DNA of 64,000 nt from Phaffia rhodozyma (GCA_014706385.1 JACGZH010000002.1:1736001-1800000); one strand, 5' to 3'; counted from the stretch's first letter, positions 9,207 through 22,685 are shown. Translations and numbers: made by a program. Notes: generated by a model from the letters alone, not told the origin.

Positions 9207-12200
9207 ATGCGTCTGTCGCTAGCTCTGTTGATGACATGTACTGTTGTCGTTGCTGCCCAGAAGCATGTGAATCTACAACTGGAAACCGTCTGGCAGGATC
9301 ATCCGTTTCTGTTTTCCATCTTGTCCGTATTCAGCTTTTTGGTTCATCTTCTGCTCTGAGGTCCAAGAGCTTATGAAATTACAACGTGTTATCTCGGCAA
9401 TGGCAGAGAACAAACATCGTTGAATTCTCCAGAGGCCTATTTACCTATACTCACTCATCTCTCTCAGCGCCCTGACTTTCCGATCCTTGCTGCCAACTCG
9501 ACAGCTCTCTACCATGCGGCCCATGCCCTTCTACCAAATTACCTTCACCCCTCACAAATTCCAGCTTGGGACTTGGGTCTAGCCGCTGGAGAAAGTGCAC
9601 CAGCAGTAGAAGCTTTACTGAGCGTACATCAGATGCTGGTTGATCCAGAAATGAATGACTGTGGCGCTTGGGTCGAATGGAACGGAAAGAGAGGATGCGG
9701 ACCGGACGGCGCGGTCGAAGTACTTGGGCTGGGAAAGGGCAAGGAGGGTATCAACTGGGACGAGAGCATGTTGGTAGATTTCTCAAATCATATGATTTCT
9801 GGTTCTGAACAAATTCCTGACGTTCTTCCTTCATTGCACATAAAGAAACTCAACCATACGATCGTATCCTTTCGATCATCTGCTGTGTCTCAACATTGAT
9901 TCGACCCTGCCTCCACTTACGCTCTATTTCGCACCTTCGTCCACCTTATTTCCTCCCTTGTTACATCTACTTCAGTCGTTCCCCGAACTTCCGCTCCTGG
10001 TTCGATACAGAATGGATCCTCCGCTTGTCTCCGACCTGGAAGGAAGCTCCCAAGCGACATTCGTCCCGGTCAAAAAACAGAAAGGTGTGCCCGTTCAAGG
10101 ATGGGGAGTGGAGATGGTTCTTAAGAAGATGGAATATTCAAGCGTAGATGATCGACAAGACAACGTGTTCAACGAGGAGCAGATTAAAGAGAAGCGGATT
10201 ATCCCGGAGGAGGATCCGATTTTGACTGAGGCGCTCGGTAACGACCCATGGAGGGAGAACGCAACCCCCTTGAACGAAGTCGAACTTACTCGTGAGTCTT
10301 ATTGGATAAATTTTTTCTGAGAATGGTATAGAGATATTTTGACACGAAACCTCAACCATATCTACTTGCGTTTCCTCCTAATATCATCATTGCTGCTTCA
10401 ATCCAGAATTGCCTTTCGCCACTGCATCTCTTATTCTCTCGCACCCATCGCCATTAGTTGCGCTCGAGTTGTTGTCACAGTCCTTTCCATTGTTCACCAA
10501 TGCTCTATCTCGGTTGCCTTTTGATCCAAAAGAACCCGATAACAGAGCGCTGATCAAGGAAGGGTCTTTCAACAGAAAGCAGTGGGAGCAGTTGGGTGGT
10601 GCTGGCGTTGGATGGCAGGGGTCAAGGCGAGAAGTCGAGGGAAGAGTCTGGATCGATGGTAAAGAGATCCAAGCTGGGAAGGAAGGAATTTTTGAGTTAG
10701 TGATTCCTGTAGTTCTCATCTCTCTAAAGTTGATGACTTCTGCTGATACTTCCACTTTCCTCTAGTCTACTTCCCGTTGTTCGACGATCTATCTCACACT
10801 CGTTAGCTTTGACCGAACTCGGATTGACTCCATCTCAAGCGTCTAGTCTACTCACCTTACCTCAACGAGAACCCCCGATTTTTGACGGCTTGGTCGACGC
10901 AAGTGATCGGATGGAGATGGAGGCCGAGGGACTCGTCCTAGAAGACCAAGACTTGGGCGAGAAGACTGAAAAGAGCGGAGGAGTCGAGGGAGTCGTGTTA
11001 TGGTGGAATAACCTAGAGACTGACTCGAGGTATAAGAAATGGAGATCTGATCTTAAAATGGTACGTTATCCCCCAAACGCCCCAGTTGTAAGAGGGACAT
11101 CACTCCCTGCTAACATAAATAATTATTTTTCCTCTGGTAGCTACTGCGCCAACAGCCTGGCCAAGTCCCCCAACTCAAGCGAAATTTGTTGAACGTCATT
11201 GTTTCCGTCGATTTATCGACCACGTTTGGAATGGAGGTCTTGATTGGGCCTGTAAACCAGTTTATCAATCGGGGACTAGGGATCCGATTTGGAATGGTCG
11301 AAGTTTTAGATGGCGAAGCCGGAGTTGGTGAGTAACTTCTCCGATGGTGTTTAATTGATCAGGCGTAGATATTGACGAACTTTGTATTGTGTGTGTACAC
11401 AAATGGATAATGTCTGAAACACGTCAGCTACCAGGATGGCTAGGTTGACCAGACATCTCGTCAAGACTTACGGAAGGGCTTCGACGATGCAGTTTCTCTC
11501 CCATGTCCGATTTTTCTCTCACATGTTGATGCCCATCTTTGATAAGACTTGACTGAAATTTTTCAAATTCTCTGTATGCCTGAATATTGATAGGTGGTTC
11601 AATCTTCTCCGACCCCGGATATCTCTTTAACTCTAGTAGAGAAAATCTACGCCCGGTTCATCCAATATGTGGAACCTCTGGGATTCGAAGGTGACCGACA
11701 AAATGCGCCTCGCTTGCTTTCGTTCGTAGAAGTCATCAGCGAGGCTCATGAGAAGAGAGAACGCGCAACTTATAAATGGATCGAGAGACTGGATCTAAAA
11801 GGACCTGATGGTGGTAGACTCACCTTCGTCAATGGCAAAGCAGTTGAAAGGACGGAAGTGGGTTCAAACACGTTGTGATATTTAGGTGTCTCTTTTGTTT
11901 CTGACGCTATAATCTTGAACTAAATTTCTCCGCTTGTAGACTCAAGCATGGATTCGAGCGCTTCAAGTGGAGCTTAGTAAAGATTTGGTGTTCTTAACCG
12001 AAAGAGTATGTATTCTTTCATCTGAATTCATGATTAGAAGTTGTTTAAATTGAGCTAAATTCGATCAATAGATTGAGGCTGGTCATCTTGCAGACACCGT
12101 CGGCATCCCAGTCGAAGTAGCGAACTACTTCTACGACCTACCCCAGACTTCCAACCGAAGAACTGGAGCTATTTTTGAAGGAAAAGGAGCCGACGAATCT

Positions 12201-15200
12201 AGGCTTAAAGTGGCCAATATGAATGACGTGTTGAGAAAAGTGAACGAAAATTCGGATATTGGTCAACGATGGATCTATCCCGGTGAGTGCAACTTTAATC
12301 AATCATCTAAGGTTTGCATGCTCATCAAAGTGATACTTCAATCTTTGTATCAAGACGGATCGTCGAAGACTCCTCTATCAATTTGGATTGCAGGCGATCT
12401 TGATAGTGAGCAGGGATTAGGATTGGTCTGGGAAGCGTTAGTGGCGATGGTAAGTGTGTGGTTCATCTGATATACTAATGACAAACACATCAATACACTG
12501 GCCAACTTAACAAAATATGTGTTTTCTTCATCTTAGCAATCTACTCCGTTCCGCCTTTCCTTCCTGCACAAGCCAAAACGTCTTCTGGAAAGGTCATCAA
12601 GAACACTTCTATCGACACTCTTGTTCGAGACGATGCACGATCCCATCCTTGGATCCGCCACTCCTTCGACGCTGCTTGAAATAATTGATAAGGCAGAGAT
12701 TGCTCCTGTCCACGAGTCGTCCACCCAGCCGTCTGGTGAAGATGAAGCTGCTAAAGTTTACTGGGAAGGTGGACGGCATGCGCTTGGCCCACGAGGATTG
12801 GATGTAGCTGATGGGGAAGTTATTTTGGTAGTCAACGGACGGGTGAGTGTCTTGAACTATCTGCCACCTATTTCCGTTACAAGTCTCATCGTCTGTTCTT
12901 GCAGATTATAAAATCGGATGCGAACAGGATCTTTGATTCACATGACTACGAGGTTCTCTTGAGGCATGAGCTTCATGTCCGGGCAGAACCCATTGTCGAC
13001 GCGCTAGAGGAGTTCTATGACAATACTAGTGTCTTTGATCGGTAAGCTAACGATGCATTCTTTTTGAGGAGAAAAGCTTCGCCCGTCATCATCGGTTTGT
13101 TCAGCTCGCGATCAAAGATCTTATTGTCTCTCCTGCGCTTGTTAATTAGTACGACATACTCGAACCTGGTCGCTTTCACATCTTCTACGGTCTCGCAAGC
13201 TGTAGCCGAGGATGTTGTCCCTGGGATGTTTGGTGTTGCTTCCGCATCCACTCGAAGTCAAGCCTACGAGCTCTTCCGTTCCGACAAGACGTTTGTGTTT
13301 AATTTTTATACTATCATGGGATAATGATGATTGGAAAGCTGATGCATCAGAAATCCCTTTTCCTGAATAGATCATTTGAAATTGGTCATAAGGCCACTGC
13401 TTTGTTGAGAATTGTAGCCATTATGGACCCCGCCACTGAGTTTGCCCAGAAATGGTCAACTACCCTTCGTGTACTTTCAGAAATGAACTTCGTATACGTC
13501 AAGGTAATCCTGCTGCCTTCGGGCGTTTTGAACGAGGTATGTGAACCTTTTGCACAGTTCGCAAATAACGTATTGAAGGACATAATTTAAACTAGGAATT
13601 GTTGTTTTGGAAAACGACCTCCAGACCCCGTTAAAGAGGTTTTACCGACTTAACTTGCAATCTAAGGTGACCTTTGAAGACGAGTAAGAAGCCTTGATTC
13701 CAAGTTCTTCTTTGTTAAGTTGTTGTTGGCAATTATACTTACTTTTGGTGTCGTTTCGATTGACACAGTGAGCAAACCCGTTCTCGAGTCAGCTTCCAAA
13801 ATCTTCCTCAAGAACCAATCTTTACACTTGGAGTGGAGACGCCTCCCTCCTGGTTGGTCACTCCGAAAGAGTCGGTCCACGATCTGGACAACTTGAAGCT
13901 TATTGATTTGACGTCTGATGTCGAACCCGTCTTTGAGCTGAGGACACTGGTTGTGGAGGTAAGAGGTTCTTCATTCTTGTTTCACGCCGTAAAGATAGAT
14001 CAAACCCCTTCGTTAAGTCGTATTGCTTTTTATCGTCATACGCTTCTTTGTAAATACTACCAGGGTCATGCACGAGAGACAAAGACAGGCTCCCCCCCAA
14101 GAGGTCTTCAGATTGAATTAACCGATTCAAACGGTCAGCCTATGGCGGATACGTCTGTGATGGCAAACTTAGGTTACTTTCAATTGTGGGTTGATTCTTC
14201 GACAGTGAACGACTGTTCTGAAGAGTTAAATTATTAAGCAAAGGTCTGCTCTACTATCATTGTTGATGTGTCAGGAAAGCAAATCCGGGAGTGCTCAGCT
14301 TGCGAATCCGAGAAGGACGTGGTCGAGAGATCTACGAACTGGCTAGCGTGGGTACTTCTGGATGGCAGAGCCCACCTACGAATGAGACAGGGCCTGAAGT
14401 TCCTATCTACAGCTTCTCGACCGGCCTGACGATATATCCTCAGATGTCGAGGAAGATGGGGAAAGAGCTGGATGATGTGCTGGAGATTATAGATGTGAAG
14501 CCTTCATTCCTTAACTCCCTCAAGTCTCGGTTAGTCATTTCTCAAAAGATTTCTGGAGAAGCGAGGGATACGTCAGGTATCTGATTGTTTGTTCTTACAT
14601 CTTCTGTCATCTCTATGCTCTCTTGACAACATATAGAATTTCATCGTTGTTCGGATCGAAGACAGATGAGATTGCACCTATCAAGAAGAATGCAGATATC
14701 AATATTTTTACTGTCGCCTCTGGATTGTGAGATTGACGTTTCCTATTGACTTTGCGAGATGCATGTCATCGGACTGACAGCCTTCACTCCTTACTTCGTT
14801 TCCACGTTGAGACTCTACGAGCGGTTTGTCTCGATCTTGAACCTATTTATCTGACGAGCAGGGCCAGTGTTTAACGAAATTTCATTTGATGATCATCTAC
14901 AGTTTCGCATACATTATGGCTATTTCTGTCATGCGCCATACAAATAGTACTGTGAAGGTAATGCAACACTATTCTCGAAACGTACCTAGAGGGTAACTCA
15001 TTGTTAACAAGGTTTAATCTTTATAACGGCAAACCGGGATTAGTTTTGGTTCATCGAAAACTTCCTTTCTCCTTCATTCTTGGTGAGATCTCATTGTTTA
15101 CCGTCTGCCTATCTGTACTCGAGAGAGAAGGAAAAGAAGAAACAAGAGATCTGATTGGGTTCGGAGCTGTGTCTTCTTTAGGAATTCATTCCTCACCTGG

Positions 15201-16599
15201 CGAAAGAGTATGGGTTCGAATACGAACTCGTGACCTACAAGTGGCCGAGTTGGTTGACTGGTCAAAAAGAAAAGCAACGCTTGATTTGGGGTTCGTCTCA
15301 ATTCTGCTTGACTTCTAGACTGCTTTTAGTATCTTTCGAAATATTTTATAAGATTCTGACCAGATGAAGCAAGAACTTTCTTTCTTCGTGGCTTTAGGTT
15401 ACAAGATTTTGTTCTTGGATGTATTGTTCCCAATGGATCTGAACAAAGTGATCTTTGTCGACGCTGGTTCGTACATCTGTATCATATCCAAACTTCAAGG
15501 TCTCGAATGTGGACAGACACTATACCGAAAGGCTGACACGGAACACACACGAAAAAAAATCAGACCAGATCGTACGGACGGATCTGAAGGAATTAGTGGA
15601 TGAGGATCTTCACGGTGCACCTTATGCGTATGCGCCCATGGGAGATGACAGAGAAGAAGTCGAAGGGTTCCGATTCTGGAAGACCGGTGAGTTTGATTGA
15701 GTGAAACGGGGAAAGAGGAAGGAAGAAGAAGAAAGAGGTTTATTGACCCGATCAGATTTGAGTTTGTTCAGTTTAGAGCTCACGCTGATCTTTGCATGTT
15801 TGATCTTGATAGGTTACTGGAAGGAAGCGTTGAGAGGACGACCGTATCATATCAGCGCGCTCTACGCCGTCGATCTCGATCGGTTCCGCCAAGTGAGAGA
15901 TTATTTTTCTTTCTTTAGAGAAACTTTTTTTGGCTCTCAACGAATTCAACTGATGAATGAAAGAAATACAGATTGCGGCTGGTGATCGACTGAGAGGACA
16001 ATATCAAGGACTGTCTCAGGATCCAAACTCGCTGGGCAAGTCATTCCATCTAGATCGACCATATCGGATGGTTGACAAGGCTAACTTTACATATACTCTC
16101 ACATCCCCAAATCCACAGCCAACCTGGACCAGGATCTACCAAATAGCATGCAGGATCAGCTCAGGATTCACACGCTCGACAAGTCTTGGCTGTGGTGTGC
16201 GACATGGTGTAGTGCCGAATCCTTGAAGGACGCCAAGACGTAGGTTTCTCTTTCTTTCGAATATCCTTTTTTCTTTTCTAAAAGGGACAGGGGATGTTCA
16301 CTGACAGAGATGGAAACTTGGGGTGATAAATTGGTACACCTAGGATCGATCTTTGTCAGGACCCACAGACGAAGGAGCCAAAGCTGGCTAGGGCGCGACG
16401 AATTCCCGAATGGGAGGTATACGACTCGGAGGTCGCCTCTCTGGCCGCTCGATTGTCCAAGGAGAGCGTTATCCGGTCCGGACCGGTCGAGATTGATAAG
16501 CTCGACCGGGACGGAAAGAAGAGTGAGATGGTAGAAGAATATGAGCAGAGTGATCATGCTCACCAGGGAGAGGCCGATCAAAAGAGAGACGAGCTATAA
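9207..16599 (+). CDS. UDP-glucose:glycoprotein glucosyltransferase (ER folding sensor)
   Basis: ER-lumen enzyme that re-glucosylates misfolded N-glycoproteins so they re-enter the calnexin cycle. The start is the ATG at 9207, opening a signal peptide ([18 protein letters not shown]) followed by [16 protein letters not shown]. The large N-terminal sensor region (about 9.4-14.6 kb) has typical thioredoxin-like repeat features: [31 protein letters not shown], and the family marker [13 protein letters not shown]. The GT24 catalytic domain begins at [10 protein letters not shown] and continues [75 protein letters not shown] (DxD), [29 protein letters not shown] and KEPKL. The protein ends KRDEL, a KDEL-type ER retrieval signal, stop 16597-16599. 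LYER comes from a 12-nt exon, 14812-14823. Intron-dense throughout; splice sites in the sensor region are not all resolved. Confidence 0.9.
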
Positions 16600-17670
16600 G
16601 ACGTATATTTCGATCGGCAGATCGGATTTGCGTGAATGATAAGGTTCCCATATTCTCTTTGGTTGTTTGTTTATTTTAAAGTTGAGCAGGACGAGTCGAC
16701 GGATTTAAAATGAAATAAAACAGAAGAAAATAAGGTCAGACCCACATGCGGACTAAAACAAACATGGAAGAGCTGAGAAACATGAAATTAGAAGTCTGAG
16801 CAAATGAAGAGCCGCCCGTCTACGAAAGAAGAGAGGGAAGAACGAAAAATCAGTTGATTACATCGGCAATTGACTCCACCGTTCAGCCCAGGGAGTGAAA
16901 CTGTGAAACAACCTTGACGGATCCGGGCGCGTCCGGATGAGAATGACAACGCGACGAGTGTTGAGTGATACGGTTTGACGCGTGTTTTCTTATGTATCAG
17001 TATCTACTCCTTCCATCTGACCGCGGCCGGGGCTTTACAATATGATGGATCTGATAGAGTGTATCGTTGCGAACGGATGTATGTGCGTGAATGAGTGAGA
17101 TTCCGGAAGGGGATGGACCCTGTGTGTGCGTGTGTGTACGAACGTGTCCATATGTGTGAGAGTGCAAATCGGGTATATGCTGCTAACCTAGATGTCGGGT
17201 ATATGCGCATGTTGTCCACTTAACATGGTTTCTTGTCTTTTTCTTGTTCAGTTGACAGCTTTTTCTCTTCTTGTCTCGATTCTTTTCTTCCATCTCCTTT
17301 TTTCTCCCACTTCTTCCTCCTTTTCTTGTTCTTCACCTTCTCTGTCTCGTCTGTTTCCATCCCGTTCCTCGTTTGCTTTCCTCCCCAATACTTCTCCTTT
17401 TACCATATCCATCGCTTGTTTCCTGGTGTCTTGAACCTTCTTTTCCATTCTCCTCTCCTGTCCCCATTCTTCTATATTTGCTTCCCCCATCTTTGCCTGT
17501 TCACAGCCTATCCTCTCGGTGTTTGCTTTCCTTGGTTTCAGTCCTGCTAGTACACCCCACAAGTTCGCTTCTCAGGCACACTCATAATCAGCATATACGC
17601 ATATACACACACTCACACCCACTCCCACACACACAAAAACAAAAACAAAGAGGCTTCGCTCATCCACACC
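16600..17670. other. Intergenic region with a long pyrimidine-rich leader upstream of the RRM protein
   Basis: From about 17,225 to 17,560 the plus strand is nearly all C and T (runs of ttctcttc, cctcc), followed at 17,577-17,650 by CA-rich sequence (acacacactcacaccc) up to the ATG at 17,671. A single ACGCGT lies at 16978-16983, and a CCGCGGCCGG-like GC patch near 17,020. Long CT tracts just upstream of start sites are common in fungal housekeeping promoters and leaders. No gene is seen. Confidence 0.5.
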
Positions 17671-19961
17671 ATGTCTACTCTCTTGGAAGAGTCTCAACCG
17701 GGTAAACCACCCGTCACGGATAACCTTGAATCCGGAACATCGACCGATGGCCACCACACACCCGCCGTCAAACTCACCCAACCGAGTCCTTCTCCATCTG
17801 CCCCGTCTGAAGGTGCGTGTTTGCCATCAGATATAACACCTCAACAGGACGAACACGAACAGAAGGACAAGGTAGAGAGACACAAGGCCGAACAGGCCAC
17901 CTATCAGGAACAACTATTCCTTCAACAAAAAGAGCAGTCCCATCGGCTATCGATCGAACCCTCCTCTGCTTCCCCCTCGCCTTCTTTGCCTACCAATACT
18001 ATCGCCTCCTCGACCGAAGTCAAAGATCAGTTGGTATCGTTCCCAAACGGAACTTCGGAAGGGCCACCGGGCTCACCCTATCTCCCGCCTCATCTTCGAT
18101 CGGAACCGGCCGCGCTCTCTCCCACAAATTCTGCGTTCGTTCCTCAAGACTTCAGGCAGTTCACCCCTTCTGCTTCCGCCGTTAGCTATTCTGGCGCCAG
18201 CGGCTCCGCCGCCTCCTCGCCATCGTTGACAAAGGAACCTAGTGAGAAGAGAACACTTTGGTTGGGTCAGTTGGAAAGTTGGATGGACGAAGCCTACCTC
18301 AGATCAATGGGCGCATCTCTCGGTTGGGACGTTGTGTCTATCAAGGTATGCACTCTTGTTTCTCTATTTAACAACGTCTGATATCCTTTCTCCTTTCTGC
18401 AGCAACCGCTCACTCATACACTTCTTGGGTCGTCGCTCTGGCAGCTCATCCGACAGACATCCAATCAGTCGGGATCCACCCCGACCGCAAACAATTATTG
18501 CTTCTTGACCTTTCCCGTATGTTTCCCTCTCTCTCTATTTCTTGTCTCGAGCAAACGTTCACCCTTGTCTTTTGATGTGGATTCCTCCAGACTGGCCAAG
18601 CGGCAAGCAAGATTCTTCAGTCCTTGACCGCTGTTCCTCCGAGTTCGCCTATCTTGATGCCCAATTCAAGCAGGCCTTTCAAAGCGAACTGGGCCGCATC
18701 CTCCACCACGTCCAGTAACCCAGGGGCTGTCAATCCAGCTCAGGCCACAGACTTGCCGCTTGAGAAAGAATTTAGTATCTTTGTTGGTGATCTTGCACCA
18801 GAAGTATCAGAAGCGGACCTCGTAAAGCTGTTCCTCAATCCTCCGGTCAGATCCCCCGCTACAGGCGGTGAACCCAGAAAGAGCTTTTTAAGTACGAGAA
18901 GCGCAAAGATTATGCTGGATCCAAAGAACGGTGGCAGTAGAGGTTATGGTTTTGTTCGGTGAGTCTCAACTAGCAACGTTCATACGCGCGTCCTTAATAC
19001 TTACGTTTGTCGTTGCTCGCCAATTTTGTTTACTTTCCCTCATAGATTCGCGGAGGAAGCAGACCAGCTACGAGCACTTGCAGACATGCAGGGTGTTTAT
19101 TGTCTTTCCCGACCGATGCGGCTTTCCCATGCAACCGCGAAGAACCGGCCTGGGCTCGCCCTCACTAGTAGTAACAGCCAAAGAGGCAGCTCGATTAGCG
19201 ATCTTTCTAGGGGAGGAACTCCTGTGCTTCCTCTGTCGGGACATGACCAATCGACATTCGCCTACCAGCAACAGCAGCAACCGCAGCAACCGCAGTTCCC
19301 GTCGTCAGATTACCCTCTACCCTCACCCCTTTCTCGACCAGCCGAGAGTTCGGAAGCTGAGGCCGGTTCTCCCTCCGACCCACCACCACCACCGCCGCCC
19401 CAGAGGAGATTGTCTCCCAGCACGATCGAATATCTCACTCAGCTTGCCGCCGCCAATGGAGGAACTCTTCCTTTCGGCCCTGGCATGACACTTCCTCCGT
19501 TCCCACAGACCTCTGCTAACTCGCCCTCTATTGTCCCGTCCTCCACTACCTTGTCTGCTCCTGTCTCTGTTCCTGCTCCCGCGCCTGCATCTGGATCTCC
19601 AATGTTCACTCATCCGTCCGTTACTCAGGAGTATCGGGCTCAACCATCGGATACAATTCTTCCTGTACCAGTTTCTAACCGGTCTCCACCGGCGGCGATG
19701 CCTGCTTTGTCGATCGGACACTCAATGGAGAAATTATCGCCATCCACATCTGCTCGGTCACAACAACCGCCCCAGACGGCTCACACTCTTTCTAGTTCGT
19801 CGACGACTTCCCCGAGTGGTATTCAAGGACCAGCCTCGTTCCCTGGAACCTCGTCCTTTTCAAATTCTATTCACGGGACAGGGAATGGTCAAGACTATTC
19901 ACCAAGTCAGAGTCTAGCCTCCGAGCAGAGCTCTGGCTTTGAACAAAACCTTATCCAGTTT

Positions 19962-19993
<32 letters not shown>

Positions 19994-21796
19994 AGATATT
20001 GGTGCCGTCCCCGTCGAGTCAACATCAACAGTGTTTGTCGGAGGACTGAGTAGTTTGATCTCTGAGGAAACTCTTAAGACTTTCTTTGTTCCCTTTGGAG
20101 AAATCACCTATGTGAGTAAACCGTTCTGATGTTTGGAATTCCACGCCGCGAATCTCAGCTCTGACAATCTTCTGTTCATAAACAAAATATTAAATAGGTC
20201 AAGATTCCTCCTGGGAAAGGATGCGGTTTCGTCCAATTCGTCCGAAAGGCAGATGCTGAAAGGGCGATTGATCGGATGCAGGGTTTCCCGATTGGTGGCG
20301 GTCGAATCAGACTAAGTTGGGGCCGAAGCCAATGTTCGTTCTTCATGCTCACTCTTCTGATACAAATGAGTAATGAGCATTCGCTCATATATTTCTCTAC
20401 ATGAAAACGAAAACAGACAAGGCCACCCAGGGTTCTGGTCAGCTGGGAATGGGTGGGCTCGGTGCGTTCTCAGGCATCAACGGTTTAACACCCGCGCAGG
20501 CCGCCCAACTCAGTTTAGCCCTCCAGGGCCTTGGAGTTGGGGCAGGAGCAGGAGGGGGAGCGGCGAATGCGGCTTTGCTTCGACAGCTTGCTGCTGCCGG
20601 TGTGGGTGGAAACCCAGGATTCAATCAACGCGGAGCGAACCAAAACCCGCTGAATGGGTTGGGCGCGCTCGGTGGCCTAACTGGACTTGGTGGTGGATTC
20701 GGGTTGAATGATCCATCTGCTGGTCTGGGAGGCCTCAATGTGGGAGCTTTGGCTGGGCTAAATCCTCAAGTACTGCAAAGCCTATTGGCTCTCAATGGAC
20801 AACTTGGTAACGGTCTCGGCAATGGTCTTGGTGGCCTCGCCGGCTTAGGTGCGCTCGGTGGCCTGGGACAAGGTGGACAGACCATGCACAGTGCGTTTTC
20901 TTTTGTTATACCTGCTTCAGACGAAATCATGCTGACACGTCATCATTGATGATCACTCATATGGAATAGACGGAGGCGGACTTAACCCGGCCTTGCTAGC
21001 TCAGCTGGGAGGCCTAGGCGGATTCAACCCGATAAACGGGCACAGTTCTGCTGGGTTCAACAACTCAAACCTAAATGCTCAGTACCTTCAAAAGCTCAAC
21101 GGTGCCGGCGGTGACTTTGGATCGTATGCTTCTAGTCAATCGTCCGGTATGGCCGACGGTCGCCGACAGGAGAGCTTCCATTCGATCGACGATAGACAGC
21201 GAGAGGATGACTCGTCGTTTGGATCTTTCCAACAGCAGCAGAGTGTTGGTGGCGGCAGGGATCCGTATTCTGGATCGAGCCATTCCCCCACTGGAGCCGG
21301 TCTTGGACCATCGCCCACGTCCGGTTTCCGAGTGCCGGGTTCTTCCATCTCTGGTCCTCGAGGCTCTATCGTCGGTAATGGGGTCGACGCCAGTCCAACC
21401 TCGGCGTTTGATCCGAACTACCGACCGACAATCCAATCGTTGGCTGACCCGGCTAATAGCGCATACTTCGGCACTTTCACGCCCCCTGCAACCGCTCCCG
21501 GATCGACAAACAACCCAGATTACCTTCAACAGCAGCAGCTGTCTGGGCAGCAGCAACAAATTCCTCCCAGGACCAGAGCTGCTTCCGCTTCGGCCCATCC
21601 CAGACGAGGTCAACACGACTTGGCTACAGAGATGGAAAACCTGAAGATCAGGGAACGACAGGGTTCCGCTCAGTTTGTTGCCCCCGGGAGTGGAAGAAAT
21701 TTGAGGTACAACAGCTTTGCAGGCGGGGCGTTGAGAACTTCCCAATTGGGACATGGCTCGAGATTTGACGACAGCCGTTACGATGGGGGCCACTAG
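17671..21796 (+). CDS. Three-RRM RNA-binding protein of the Csx1/Nam8/Ngr1 (TIA-like) family
   Basis: Likely mRNA stability or splicing factor. An N-terminal disordered Ser/Pro/Gln-rich segment (about 185 residues) contains YLPPHLRSEP. RRM1 starts EKRTLWLGQLESWMDEAYLR, the diagnostic Csx1/Nam8 RRM1 opening, and ends near NNYCFLTF. RRM2 starts EFSIFVGDLAPEVSEADL and has RGYGFVRF (RNP1) and RLSHATAKNRPG. A long low-complexity linker follows (Pro-8, Ser/Pro-rich, then an uninterrupted run of 11 Gln near 19,966-19,995). RRM3 starts TVFVGGLSSLISEETLKTFF, has CGFVQFVRKADAERAI and ends IRLSWGRSQ. The tail is Gly/Leu-rich (LGGLGALGGL type, 20.4-20.9 kb), then Ser/Gly/Gln-rich, ending RYDGGH, stop 21794-21796. 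The third RRM preceded by poly-Q matches Ngr1 and Csx1. S. pombe Csx1 stabilises stress mRNAs; here that is inference. Confidence 0.88.
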
Positions 21797-22685
21797 AGGG
21801 TTATTTTGACTCTTTCTCTTTACTTCTTGCCGTGTATTTGAACCTTCTTCCTCGAGTATGAAGGTGGTTGTCAATACTGTTTCTTTTTTATATCTTTTTC
21901 TTCTCTTGGCAATTTCATCACCATCACCTTCTGCGACGTTTGAAGAGTACCTCCTTGCCATGTCCTTTGTCATGTCCATTATCCGTTCGCTACTTAATTC
22001 TGTTATCTTATTCTTTGTCATCCCTTCCGATCGTATTGTCTGCTGTGGTGTACGTGTTTTGTCCTGGTCTAGCAGTCTTCTGTCTCCTTGGTCCTGTCCG
22101 CTCTTGTCTTTTTCTCTTGTCATTTGCTTTCATTGGTTTCCGTTCTTTATCTCTTTCTCTTTCCTCGCCATGTTGATCGGATTTTTTTTATTTCAATAAA
22201 TATCATTTCTCTCTTTTTTCCCCCTCTGTCTGTTTCTCCCTGGAATTCTTGTCTGTCCTCAATATTTACAAGTCTGTGTCTATCATGGTGTCTGTGTTTT
22301 ATTCCTCGAATAGTTCGCTGTCGATTTATACTATCGGCCAAAAGAGTTGATGACCGACATCATGCATCTTATACGCTGAACTCAGTACCCAGCATCCAGA
22401 TACGGCCATCCCTTCGGCCTTCTCGGTGAGGTATTAAAGGTAACGACTGTGATGTTGACGGGATGGAGTCGATGTGAAATAGCATCGCAAGCAAACCGAT
22501 TGAGACGGTCGGGCATTTACTAAATTTTAATCTACCGAAGTTTTCCCGGGTGCCCTTCATTCATAGATATGTAACAGTTCTTCTACAAAAAGACGAGTGT
22601 CCTTCTTTATCGTCTTTCCACTTTCTCCTTTCGACAACTTTGCTTCATCGACCATCGCCACTGAACGGTTTGCCTTTGTTAAGAA
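21797..22685. other. Intergenic region, T/C-rich 3' flank of the RRM gene
   Basis: T-rich sequence from about 21,815 to 22,300 suits a long 3' UTR and terminator. The last 300 bases serve as promoter of the dioxygenase gene. Large frames on the opposite strand here are by-products of the T/C bias. No gene is supported. Confidence 0.5.

Noticed and set aside
17248..17705. Frames of 104-144 codons over the CT-rich leader
   Set aside because: Homopolymer-like Ser/Phe/Leu/Pro (plus) or Glu/Arg (minus) peptides generated by the pyrimidine tract.
21071..22123. 350-codon minus-strand frame
   Set aside because: Antisense to the Ser/Gly-rich last exon of the RRM protein and to its T-rich 3' flank; composition (Arg/Ser/Thr) is a mirror of that bias.
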